A DNA stretch of 64,000 bases from an uncultured Tenacibaculum sp. (lineage in GTDB: Bacteria > Bacteroidota > Bacteroidia > Flavobacteriales > Flavobacteriaceae): contig CANMIL010000005.1 of assembly GCA_947497895.1 (NCBI GenBank), forward strand, positions 124,001 to 188,000. Reading direction: 5' to 3'. The notes beneath the pieces are model-generated. The model made no database searches, was not told where the DNA came from, and was given only the letters and a program-made list of their open reading frames with translations. Numbering within the stretch: the first letter of the stretch is position 1; each line of letters begins with the position of its first letter. Of the stretch, positions 36,754-44,638 are shown in pieces. The position numbers and the translations under genes were made by a program.

Positions 36754-37776
36754 ATGAGTAGATCAAAATTAGAGTACATTTGGTTAGACGGTTACTATCC
36801 AACTCAAAACATGAGAAGTAAAACTAAAGTTGTAGAAGACTTTAGCGGTAAATTAGAAGACTGTCCTATTTGGTCTTTTGATGGTTCTTCAACAAAACAA
36901 GCAGAAGGAGGAGACTCAGATTGTTTATTGAAGCCTGTTGCTATTTACCCAGATCCAGCTCGTGAGAATGGTTTCTTAGTAATGACTGAAGTTTTAAATG
37001 CAGATGGTACAGCACACACTACTAATGGTCGTGCTAAAATTGATGATGATGATAATGATTTCTGGTTTGGTTTTGAGCAAGAGTACTTCATTATGGACTC
37101 TCACACACAACTTCCTTTAGGTTTCCCAATTGGAGGATATCCTGGACCTCAAGGTATGTATTACTGTTCAGTTGGTGGTAAAAACACTCACGGTAGAGAT
37201 TTCGTTGAAGAGCATGCTGATTTATGTATTGCTGCTGGATTAAACTTTGAAGGAATTAACCAAGAGGTTGCTTCAGGTCAGTGGGAATTCCAATTGTTCG
37301 CAAAAGGAGCTAAAAAAGCTGGTGACGAAATTTGGGTTGCTAGATATTTACTTGATCGTTTAACTGAAAAGTACGGATACTATATTGAGTACCACCCAAA
37401 ACCAGTAAAAGGAGACTGGAATGGATCTGGTATGCACGCAAACTTCTCTAACAACTTATTAAGAACTTGTGGAAGTCAAGAGATTTATGAAAAAGTTTGT
37501 GAAGCTTTCCGCCCAGTAACAAAAGAACACATTGAAGTTTATGGAGAATATAACGATCAACGTTTAACAGGTTTACACGAAACTGCATCAATCAACGATT
37601 TCAGTTACGGTATTTCTGACCGTGGAGCTTCAATCCGTATTCCAATTATCACTGTTGAGAAAGGATGGAAAGGTTGGTTAGAAGATAGAAGACCAGCATC
37701 AAATGCTGATCCATATAAAGTAGCTGGAAGAATTATTGACACTGTAAAAAGTGCTAAAATTGAAGTCGAAGCATAA
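36754..37776 (+). CDS. Glutamine synthetase type II (eukaryotic-type beta-grasp)
   Basis: 340 residues, matching GSII length. N-terminus LEYIWLDGYYPTQNMRSKTKVV, then CPIWSFDGSSTKQAEG, FGFEQEYFIMD, the ATP site GDWNGSGMHANFS and the glutamate site YNDQRLTGLHETASINDFSYG. It makes glutamine with ATP. It has no adenylylation loop, so control must differ from that of GSI. It ends 20 bases before a strong terminator shared with the convergent antiporter gene. Codon use is cleaner and more G-starting than in neighbours, suggesting high expression. Confidence 0.95.
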   Translation: MSRSKLEYIWLDGYYPTQNMRSKTKVVEDFSGKLEDCPIWSFDGSSTKQAEGGDSDCLLKPVAIYPDPARENGFLVMTEVLNADGTAHTTNGRAKIDDDDNDFWFGFEQEYFIMDSHTQLPLGFPIGGYPGPQGMYYCSVGGKNTHGRDFVEEHADLCIAAGLNFEGINQEVASGQWEFQLFAKGAKKAGDEIWVARYLLDRLTEKYGYYIEYHPKPVKGDWNGSGMHANFSNNLLRTCGSQEIYEKVCEAFRPVTKEHIEVYGEYNDQRLTGLHETASINDFSYGISDRGASIRIPIITVEKGWKGWLEDRRPASNADPYKVAGRIIDTVKSAKIEVEA

Positions 37777-37795
37777 GTAACAGCTACAAAAAACG

Positions 37796-37820
37796 AAAAA
37801 ACCGCCAATGGCGGTTTTTT
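37796..37820. terminator. Bidirectional terminator
   Basis: Stem ACCGCC/GGCGGT with loop AAT, flanked by A run and T run, between the convergent glutamine synthetase and antiporter genes. Confidence 0.85.
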
Positions 37821-37843
37821 TTATGTCTTTATCTAAAATGTTA

Positions 37844-38785
37844 TTAAGATATCGTTAGATATATAAAAACTACATATGCACACAATAATAGCACACCATC
37901 TCTCCAACCCAATCTTCTTCCTTTTGGTACAAACACCAAAGGTAATATTGCAAATGAAATTGCTAGCATCCAAAAAATATCATGATTAATTAAACTAGCC
38001 GCATCTTCCTTTACTTGTATAGGAGTAATCATTGAAGTGATACCCAATACAGCCAAAATATTAAACACATTTGATCCTATCAAATTACCTAATGATATAG
38101 CCTTCTCCTTATTAATTACCGCGATTATGGAAGCAGCTAATTCTGGAACACTTGTTCCCACAGAAACCACAGTAACCCCGATCACAGCATCACTAACACC
38201 TAAACTCTTTGCCAAGGTAACAGATCCATCAATCAAAAGCTCAGAACCTGCCCATAGCCCAAATCCACCAATAGCTAAAAACAAAGCAATTTTATACAAA
38301 GGTAGTTCTTCATCATCCTCAGGCATTTCATCAACTACTGCTTGTTTTTGAAAACGTAACAAGTAAACTAAAAAAGCAACTAAAGAAGCGAATAAAATAA
38401 CACCCTCATAGGTTTGTATAGTTTTATCATTCGCTATAAAAAAATACAACATAACAGAAGCAATCATCATCACAGGCCAATCGGTCTTATAAAAACTCTT
38501 TTCTACATCAATTGGAGAAAGAATAATTGTTATTCCTAATACCAATGCCAAGTTAGCAATATTAGAACCTATCACATTTCCCACAGCTAACCCAGTAGCT
38601 CCATCTAATGCCGATTTTATACTTACTATTAATTCTGGAGCGGAAGTTGCAAAAGAAACAACAGTCATACCAATTACTATTTTTGATATGTTAAGCTTTA
38701 AAGATAAACCTACAGCTGCTTTTAACAACCAATTTCCACCAAAAACCAATAACGTTAAACCTATAATAATATATAAAATACTCAT
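37844..38785 (-). CDS. Calcium/sodium antiporter, CaCA (YrbG-like)
   Basis: 313 residues, about ten membrane helices. Two inverted alpha-repeats carry the ion-binding motifs: GMTVVSFATSAPELIVS with GNVIGSNIANLALVLG in the first half, and GVTVVSVGTSVPELAAS with GNLIGSNVFNILAVLG in the second. An acidic loop (DEMPEDDEELP) joins the halves. It exchanges Ca2+ for Na+ (or K+/Na+) in the inner membrane. Single gene, no operon partner. Confidence 0.9.
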   Translation of the reverse strand: MSILYIIIGLTLLVFGGNWLLKAAVGLSLKLNISKIVIGMTVVSFATSAPELIVSIKSALDGATGLAVGNVIGSNIANLALVLGITIILSPIDVEKSFYKTDWPVMMIASVMLYFFIANDKTIQTYEGVILFASLVAFLVYLLRFQKQAVVDEMPEDDEELPLYKIALFLAIGGFGLWAGSELLIDGSVTLAKSLGVSDAVIGVTVVSVGTSVPELAASIIAVINKEKAISLGNLIGSNVFNILAVLGITSMITPIQVKEDAASLINHDIFWMLAISFAILPLVFVPKGRRLGWRDGVLLLCAYVVFIYLTIS

Positions 38786-39191
38786 GGATTATTTTTTTTG
38801 CGAAGATATAATTTTTAAGCAGTTTTTGATAACTGAAACGAACTTCATTACCACATCTCTAAAAGGAGATTTTTAGTAAGCCCAAAAATCCAAAGCTCAT
38901 TTTTCTCAAAGAAATTAATCGTTTTTCCTTTGCTTTCAAAAAACAAACAAATTTCCTCCTTTAATTACTTATCATATCAAACAAAAAACCAGAAATAAAC
39001 TTACAATACAACACACAATCGAAGACGCTTAAGCTACATATTAAAACAATATTCACTTTTTACACTATAATTATAAATTCAATTTGAAAAATAACTTCAT
39101 TTTCATTTGGCGGGAGAATTAGCTTTCTCATATCTTCAAAAAACAATCCCGGAATTGACAGAAATTTATTAACAAAAACACTATTAAACTA
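38786..39191. other. Intergenic region upstream of the SPFH gene
   Basis: About 400 AT-rich bases without a credible gene. One small hairpin (GAGAA/TTCTC near 39114-39129) is the only structure seen. Confidence 0.4.
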
Positions 39192-39263
39192 ATGATCACT
39201 ATTACACTAAAACTAATTGTAATTATAATGAATGTTATAGCATTCTTCCTTTTATTTTATTAA
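39192..39263 (+). CDS. Possible 23-residue membrane peptide
   Basis: ATG to TAA encodes MITITLKLIVIIMNVIAFF followed by LLFY, almost wholly hydrophobic. It ends 23 bases before the SPFH gene, so it could be a leader or small membrane partner. A random AT-rich frame is the alternative. Confidence 0.25.
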   Translation: MITITLKLIVIIMNVIAFFLLFY

Positions 39264-39286
39264 TCAACTATTAAAAAAATTATACT

Positions 39287-40615
39287 ATGTTAACATTTTT
39301 TGGAATTCTATTAATTGTTATTGGTATCGTTACATTGGTAATGAATTCAATATTAAAAAATAACAAATATCTAAACTGGTTTACAACTGCCAGAAGTATT
39401 CAAATATCACTTTTAGGCGTCCTTTTAAGCATTTTTACTGGAATGTTTTTCTATGCCGAACCCGGAACAGCTTATGCAGTTCAATATCCTTGGGGAGATC
39501 AAAAAGCAGTATTCAGACAAGGTATTAACACTAAAATGTGGGGTCGTTTGATTCCTATTCAGTTTGAAATGCCTATTAAATACGTTATTCCTAATACAAA
39601 AGGAAATTTAGGAGATCAAAGCAAATATGCTTACGTGGACAAAGCCAGACAATGGGAATTTAACGATGCGGTAAAAGGGAAAATTGCCACCTCAATCGTT
39701 ATTAGTATTAACATTAACGATGATAATCAATTTTTATCTGTTGCTGATAGAAATAAAACTGAAAAAAACCTGATACGTTCTCGTATTATCCCAAACATTG
39801 ATCAATCAATAAAGAACACCTGTAAACTAATGGCCGCTCAGGATTATATTTCAGGACAGGCCGCCGATTTTGACAGATATTTTCAAGATCAACTAGAGAA
39901 TGGAATGTATGTTTTGGAAGAGTTCTCTGATAACGAAAAACCTGAAGTTATAGGTGACAGCACTGTTGTTAGAACTGTACCAAATAAAGAATCTCGTCAA
40001 AAAAGGTTTAGAATAAAATATAGTGAAGGACAACCGGTACGAGTTAACGGAAACTCATTAAAATCATATGGACTTACTGTAGTTCAAGCAGTAGTTACAG
40101 AGATTGACTGGGAAGAAACCTTCGACAATAGATTACAATTGCAAAAAGAAGAAGTTGCACAAACACAACTAGAAAAACAACAAGCTGAAAGAGAATTTTA
40201 TAGAGCACAGAAAGAGAAAGCGAAAGGTGAAGCGGAAAAAGCAAAAGAAAGAGCTAGATTAGAAAAAGCGCAAATACAACAAACAATTGCTGCGGAAACA
40301 GAAGCTAAAGTTGCTGAATTTAACTTGATAAAAGAAAAAAAGCAATATGAAGTAGAACAGTTTAAGGCGAAAAGTAAAAAAGTTGCTGCTGATGCTCAAT
40401 ACTATGAAAATGCAAAGTTAGTAAGTGCTGGATTAACCCCTCAGGAACGTGCTGAGTGGGAATTCAAAACCGCAGTGGGAGTTGCTAAGGAATTGAAAGA
40501 TTTAAAATTACCTTCAACATATATTGAAGGAAGTAAAAACGGAAATAGTGGGAATTTGCTACAATCATTAATCGGCGCTGAACTAGCTAAGAAAATGATG
40601 GAAAAGAAGAAATAA
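39287..40615 (+). CDS. SPFH/band-7 domain membrane protein
   Basis: 442 residues. Two N-terminal membrane helices (about 1-20 and 38-58) precede an SPFH-like domain (about 60-285; YAVQYPWGDQKAVFRQGINTKMWG, VVQAVVTEIDWEETFDNRLQLQ). A long charged coiled coil follows (about 285-375; AEREFYRAQKEKAKGEAEKA), then a tail ending AELAKKMMEKKK. Proteins of this group assemble on membranes as scaffolds. The exact job is unknown. A hairpin terminator follows at 40636. Confidence 0.8.
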   Translation: MLTFFGILLIVIGIVTLVMNSILKNNKYLNWFTTARSIQISLLGVLLSIFTGMFFYAEPGTAYAVQYPWGDQKAVFRQGINTKMWGRLIPIQFEMPIKYVIPNTKGNLGDQSKYAYVDKARQWEFNDAVKGKIATSIVISININDDNQFLSVADRNKTEKNLIRSRIIPNIDQSIKNTCKLMAAQDYISGQAADFDRYFQDQLENGMYVLEEFSDNEKPEVIGDSTVVRTVPNKESRQKRFRIKYSEGQPVRVNGNSLKSYGLTVVQAVVTEIDWEETFDNRLQLQKEEVAQTQLEKQQAEREFYRAQKEKAKGEAEKAKERARLEKAQIQQTIAAETEAKVAEFNLIKEKKQYEVEQFKAKSKKVAADAQYYENAKLVSAGLTPQERAEWEFKTAVGVAKELKDLKLPSTYIEGSKNGNSGNLLQSLIGAELAKKMMEKKK

Positions 40616-40635
40616 AGGAAAAGTAAAAATCAATA

Positions 40636-40659
40636 GACAGGGCGCAATAGCGCTCTGTC
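40636..40659 (+). terminator. Hairpin after the SPFH gene
   Basis: 10-bp stem GACAGGGCGC/GCGCTCTGTC with one wobble and loop AATA, 20 bases after the stop. The T run is poor. Confidence 0.5.
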
Positions 40660-40740
40660 ATATATATCGACTACCAAAGGGTAATATATACAAGTATATC
40701 CATGAAATTTTCATTATTTTTGATGTAAATCAACTATAAA

Positions 40741-40893
40741 ATGAAAACTTCGATATTTAAGTTATTAGCCAAGCTAAACAAAATTCTTTTGCCTTCGTTT
40801 ACCAAAAGGCAACTGAATATTACAAATGCTTCAAAGTTTCAATTAGCTATTATTGGATGGAGAGCATTTGTTACAATGAACTCTTTAAAATAA
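40741..40893 (+). CDS. Conserved-looking 50-residue basic protein
   Basis: Encodes a small basic protein beginning MKTSIFKLLAKLNKILLPSF, with SKFQLAIIGWRAFVTMNSLK at the end. Short proteins of this type occur widely in flavobacteria, where they are often labelled SsrA-binding protein, a name this length does not support. It lies 10 bases before the DUF2007-like gene, probably in the same transcript. Confidence 0.6.
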   Translation: MKTSIFKLLAKLNKILLPSFTKRQLNITNASKFQLAIIGWRAFVTMNSLK

Positions 40894-40903
40894 AATTATT
40901 AGT

Positions 40904-41131
40904 ATGGAAGAATATATTAGAATATTTACCGGTTCAGGTATTTTAGTAAATCGTTTAGCATCGCTATTGAAAGAGAACAATAGTCGATTTATCATTAAGG
41001 ATGAAAAGGAATCTGCTCGACTTGCTGGTTTTGGGACCACAGGTGACTCTGTAGAGGTTCACATCTTAAACACTGATTTAGAAGGCGCTAAAAATATTAT
41101 TGAAAATTTTAAAAAAGAAATCGAAAAATAA
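40904..41131 (+). CDS. DUF2007-type putative signal-transducing protein
   Basis: 75 residues: YIRIFTGSGILVNRLASLLKENN, then VEVHILNTDLEGAKNIIENF. This is the ferredoxin-like fold of small DUF2007 (PII-like superfamily look-alike) proteins. Function is not established. It follows the 50-residue gene by 10 bases and is followed by tRNA-Arg. Confidence 0.7.
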   Translation: MEEYIRIFTGSGILVNRLASLLKENNSRFIIKDEKESARLAGFGTTGDSVEVHILNTDLEGAKNIIENFKKEIEK

Positions 41132-41155
41132 TTTTCAGAAACTAAAAAATAGTTA

Positions 41156-41163
41156 TATATTTG
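41156..41163 (+). promoter_or_regulatory. -7 box of tRNA-Arg
   Basis: TATATTTG, a perfect TANNTTTG box followed by CACCC, 16 bases before the mature 5' end of the tRNA. Confidence 0.65.
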
Positions 41164-41178
41164 CACCCGCAAATCAAT

Positions 41179-41252
41179 GGCCTCGTAGCATAACTGAATA
41201 GTGCACTTGATTACGGCTCAAGAGGTTGCAGGTTTGAATCCTGCCGAGGTCA
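41179..41252 (+). tRNA. tRNA-Arg (anticodon ACG)
   Basis: A full cloverleaf: acceptor GGCCTCG/CGAGGTC with one G-T pair, anticodon stem CTTGA/TCAAG with loop TTACGGC (anticodon ACG), T stem GCAGG/CCTGC. The CCA end is not encoded. A terminator follows directly. Confidence 0.93.
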
Positions 41253-41257
41253 CAACT

Positions 41258-41290
41258 AAAAACTCCTAACAATTTGTTAGGAGTTTTTTT
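41258..41290 (+). terminator. Terminator of tRNA-Arg
   Basis: Stem AAACTCCTAAC/GTTAGGAGTTT, loop AATTT, then a run of T. Confidence 0.85.
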
Positions 41291-41317
41291 TATTAAAATA
41301 CTCCGATTCCAACACTT

Positions 41318-41854
41318 TTATTTAACAATCCACATTCTTTTATAAACACCCGTTGCTGGCACTCCTTCTTTTGTAACCTCTACTAAATGATCGTCTCCCG
41401 ATCTATCAGTAGTTGCCGCAAATAAAGTACCATATTTTCTATTATGTATTTCCAAATTAAAAGCCTCTCCATCTAATTCCTTAATACCCCAGCCCCATTT
41501 ATAGTTTTCGTCATATTTTGCCTTAGCCAAAGCCAAATCTTTTATTTCAGGATCACATTCTACAATATGATCATCACCTTTTTTATCCGTTGAAGCGGCA
41601 AACATAAATCCATACTTTTTATTTTCTATAAAATACACAATTTCACTTCCGTATTCTTCTCGATAAAACTTCCAAAGACTTCGCTCTCCCTTACCTGCTC
41701 CTGTTGTACCAGTTATTACCCCTAGATCACCTCCATGTTTGTCTTGTTTAGCCTGTGAAACAAAGGCTACCCCATAAGCTCTATTTTCGAGACCAACCCA
41801 AGTATTAACAGGAACCAAGTCTAACCTCTCTTTTTTTTCTGTAATTGTTGACAT
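41318..41854 (-). CDS. Protein with three beta-trefoil-like repeats, 178 residues
   Basis: No signal peptide. Three related blocks are visible: NRAYGVAFVSQAKQDKHGGD (about 25-44), NKKYGFMFAASTDKKGDDH (about 78-96) and NRKYGTLFAATTDRSGDDH (about 138-156). Each is a Lys/Arg-Tyr-Gly turn, an FAA strand and a Gly-Asp-Asp-His turn. Threefold repeats of this size suggest a beta-trefoil of the fascin/actin-crosslinking or lectin kind. Function unknown. The gene is alone on its strand. Confidence 0.65.
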   Translation of the reverse strand: MSTITEKKERLDLVPVNTWVGLENRAYGVAFVSQAKQDKHGGDLGVITGTTGAGKGERSLWKFYREEYGSEIVYFIENKKYGFMFAASTDKKGDDHIVECDPEIKDLALAKAKYDENYKWGWGIKELDGEAFNLEIHNRKYGTLFAATTDRSGDDHLVEVTKEGVPATGVYKRMWIVK

Positions 41855-42484
41855 AATTGATTTTTTATTTATTATACATTAAATATCCGATTGTTATTTG
41901 GGAAAAAATATTTCAACTTATATCACCAAGTGAAATAAAACAAAAAATTAGAATTTTCATCCACGATAAATACCATTCCAAAAATCAACAAAACAAACAA
42001 TCCGAAAGGTTAATCAGAAAACTACTACTAAGTATTCAGAACTTTAACTAATTTAAATTTTATATCATTGAAATACGTTGCTTTAGTAACTAATGGTGTG
42101 AAATAAGATATAGACTAATTTGTTTTTCAACTGCTAATCCTTTCTTTCTCTTTAGTATTTATGTTCAAAATCTCTGAATCCTCCTTTGTTTTAACACATA
42201 CGTACCTGGTTGGACAATTAAAAACTTCCATACAAATTGAATTAAAAGAGTTCTTATTTCTTAATTAAAACAAAATAATTTAAAAATTTCAATGATTTAC
42301 TATGGGCAATTTTCATACTTCGTTTTTACTTCATCATTCGTAAAGCTTATAGTCTCTTTCAATATTTATCTATTTTCCTAACCTTAAAAAAGCTTTCAAA
42401 AACATAAATAACGATTGTCTAATTTGAACAAAGAACTGTTCACAGCAAACACACTACACTACAATTTCGACGAGTAATCGTATA
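41855..42484. other. Protein-free AT-rich region
   Basis: 630 bases before the C-rich small RNAs. A 64-codon frame (41857-42051) is Lys/Ile rich with no recognisable feature and is not called. No repeat or RNA gene was seen here. Confidence 0.4.
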
Positions 42485-42497
42485 TATCTTTGCTGTG

Positions 42498-42602
42498 TAA
42501 TTAAGAGAGATTCCCCTTAAATAAATAGCTACTACTAAGCTATCAAAACAACAAAATTTTCTCCCCCTTGAAAATTCCCCCCACGTTTTGGTAGCTTTTT
42601 TA
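42498..42602 (+). ncRNA. Candidate C-rich small RNA A
   Basis: -7 box TATCTTTG (42485-42492). The transcript contains TTCCCCTTAA, then a 13-bp terminator stem AAGCTATCAAAAC/GTTTTGGTAGCTT (42537-42597, one wobble) whose 35-base loop holds an inner hairpin ATTTTC/GAAAAT with a TCCCCCTT loop and a second run CCCCCC. T run follows. The same layout appears in RNA B. Confidence 0.6.
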
Positions 42603-42996
42603 TTTTAAAAATTAACTAGCCCTTATCGATTAACAAATCCCCACGTTTACTGGCGCATGCGTTCTTTACATACAGAATGATACACCATTATTATTCTATG
42701 AAGTTCGTTCGCGAAAAATTAGTCATTATTTATTATATGAAGCACCTTTTTACTAAAGAAAAAAGGAAAATCTGAAAGACAAAACCTGTTTAACAGAAGT
42801 ATTTTATTTGAATAGAAATTGTATTATTTCTGTAGAGGTAAATAATAGTGATTAATTTATTTTAAAAAAGTTTTTCTCATTTTACACCCAATTTTAGATA
42901 CAAAATGTCTAAAACAAGACAATTAATGTCTAATTTCAAACACTAGATTCCCCACTGCAAAAACACTACATTACCTATACAACTCAAAACATTGGA
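42603..42996. other. Spacer between the two C-rich small RNAs
   Basis: About 390 AT-rich bases with no gene. It contains only short direct repeats (AATGTCTAA near 42903 and 42925). Confidence 0.4.
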
Positions 42997-43009
42997 TACA
43001 TTTGTAAAG

Positions 43010-43111
43010 CAATTGAGCATTATTTCCCCTTAATAGTTATTCAATGCGTAAGCTATCAAAACGATTTTCCCTCATTAAATTTCCCTCTGTTTTTGATAGC
43101 TTTCTTTTTTT
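43010..43111 (+). ncRNA. Candidate C-rich small RNA B
   Basis: -7 box TACATTTG (42997-43004). It shares with RNA A the 5' motif TTTCCCCTTAAT and the terminator stem AAGCTATCAAAA/TTTTGATAGCTT (43050-43102, 12 bp, perfect here). The loop presents TTTTCCCTC and TTTCCCTC. The loop sequences differ while the stem and promoter are kept, as expected for a paralogous RNA family. Confidence 0.6.
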
Positions 43112-43304
43112 ATAAAAATTCAGTTTTATTTTTTTCATTTAGAATAAGAGAAGAGATTTCGCCTTTCAATTGAAATGACGAGTAGTGTCTATTCAATATA
43201 AGATAAATCTTAATTCGAAGAAAAGAGGCAACTAATAATACTTTGGAATTATCCTTCGCCTCTAAATACCCTTAGGTTTTCATCGGGATAAATATTTAAA
43301 CTCA

Positions 43305-43339
43305 TAAAAAAACCTTCCAATGAATACTCATCAGAAGGT
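43305..43339 (-). terminator. Terminator of the metH-metF transcript
   Basis: ACCTTC/GAAGGT stem followed by seven T on the minus strand, 70 bases after the metF stop. Confidence 0.65.
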
Positions 43340-43409
43340 CTCCTATATTTAACTATTTACGAATAAACTTAAAAAGTCTATTAGAACTAAACGCTGTATT
43401 TTAAAGCGA

Positions 43410-44366
43410 TTAAAAAATCTCTTTGGCTATTGCTTTAATATTACTCGATTTTCCCATAGAATAATAGTGTAATACTGGCGCTCCCCCAGCAATTAACTCT
43501 TTACTCTGTTGTATCGCCCATTCTATTCCTACCTGCCTTACTTCTTTATTATTTTTACAAGCTTCCACAGCTTCAACTAATTCTTCAGGTAAGTCCAATC
43601 TAAAAATTTGTGGCAATACCTGTAAATGTCTTTTTACAGCAATAGGCTTAATTCCTGGAATGATTGGCACGTTAATCCCTATTTCTCTTGCCTTATTTAC
43701 AAACTCGAAATACTTTTTGTTATCAAAGAACATTTGGGTAACAACATAATCAGCCCCTGCATCTACCTTCTCTTTTAATTTCTTTAAATCGGTAGCCAAA
43801 CTAGGTGATTCAAAATGCTTCTCTGGATACCCTGCAACCCCAATACAAAAATCCGCTTTATAAGGAGTTTCTATAATTTCATGTAGGTATTTCCCCTGAT
43901 TTAAATCACAAATTTGCTTAACTAAATCTGAGGCATAGTTATTCCCTCCTTCAGAAGGTTTAAAATACTGCTGGTCTTTTCTAGCATCTCCACGAAGTGC
44001 CATTACATTATCTAAACCTAAATAATGACAGTCTACCAGTACATATTCAGTTTCCTCTTTTGTAAATCCACCACACAATACGTGAGGAATTGCATCGACA
44101 TCATATTTATACTTTAATGAAGCACAAATCCCTACAGTACCAGGACGCATTCGAGTTACCTTTTTCTCTAACAATCCATTTTCTTTTGGAAGATAAACAT
44201 ACTCTTCACGTGATGTTGTTACATCAATAAATGGAGGCTTAAACTCCATTAATGGATCAATATTGTTATATAGTTCTTGAATATTTTGCCCTTTCTGAGG
44301 AGGAACAATTTCAAATGAAAATAAGGTTTTCCCTTTGGCGTTTTTTAAGTGTTCTGTTACTTTCAT
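43410..44366 (-). CDS. metF: 5,10-methylenetetrahydrofolate reductase
   Basis: 318 residues, single FAD-binding TIM barrel. Motifs: FSFEIVPPQKG with the catalytic Glu, DVTTSREEY, NVMALRGDARK, GVAGYPEKH, DAGADYVVTQMFFDN and IPGIKPI. It makes 5-methyl-THF, the methyl donor for MetH. It is the last gene of the methionine cluster, 20 bases after the 82-residue gene, and presumably shares its SAM-riboswitch control. Confidence 0.95.
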   Translation of the reverse strand: MKVTEHLKNAKGKTLFSFEIVPPQKGQNIQELYNNIDPLMEFKPPFIDVTTSREEYVYLPKENGLLEKKVTRMRPGTVGICASLKYKYDVDAIPHVLCGGFTKEETEYVLVDCHYLGLDNVMALRGDARKDQQYFKPSEGGNNYASDLVKQICDLNQGKYLHEIIETPYKADFCIGVAGYPEKHFESPSLATDLKKLKEKVDAGADYVVTQMFFDNKKYFEFVNKAREIGINVPIIPGIKPIAVKRHLQVLPQIFRLDLPEELVEAVEACKNNKEVRQVGIEWAIQQSKELIAGGAPVLHYYSMGKSSNIKAIAKEIF

Positions 44367-44386
44367 ATATCTCTCTATCTAAAGAG

Positions 44387-44635
44387 TTATTCTTTTAGTA
44401 GTTTGCTTTTTATTGTTTCAAAGTCTTCTTTATATTCCCAATAAATCCATCGTCCACCTACATAATTTGTAAGAATATATTTTTCACTAATCGACTTAAT
44501 TCTTGATATTGCTACCACCTTTTTTGAAAAGCTTTCTGCGGTAACTTCCTCGATTATCTCTTTATTATTTTCATCATAACCATGGATTATTTGATGACTT
44601 CCCAAGGTTAATTCTATAAACTTAATTTCTTCCAT
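44387..44635 (-). CDS. Hypothetical 82-residue protein in the methionine cluster
   Basis: A small soluble protein starting MEEIKFIELTLGSHQIIHGY with a C-terminal GGRWIYWEYKEDFETIK. It lies 3 bases after the metH stop and 20 before metF, so it is surely co-transcribed with them. I do not recognise the family; the strand-rich pattern could be a small SH3- or Sm-like barrel, but that is a guess. Confidence 0.6.
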   Translation of the reverse strand: MEEIKFIELTLGSHQIIHGYDENNKEIIEEVTAESFSKKVVAISRIKSISEKYILTNYVGGRWIYWEYKEDFETIKSKLLKE

Positions 44636-44638
44636 ATG

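Noticed and set aside
41857..42051. 64-codon plus-strand frame
   Set aside because: Lys/Ile/Asn composition expected of AT-rich non-coding DNA, no recognisable motif.
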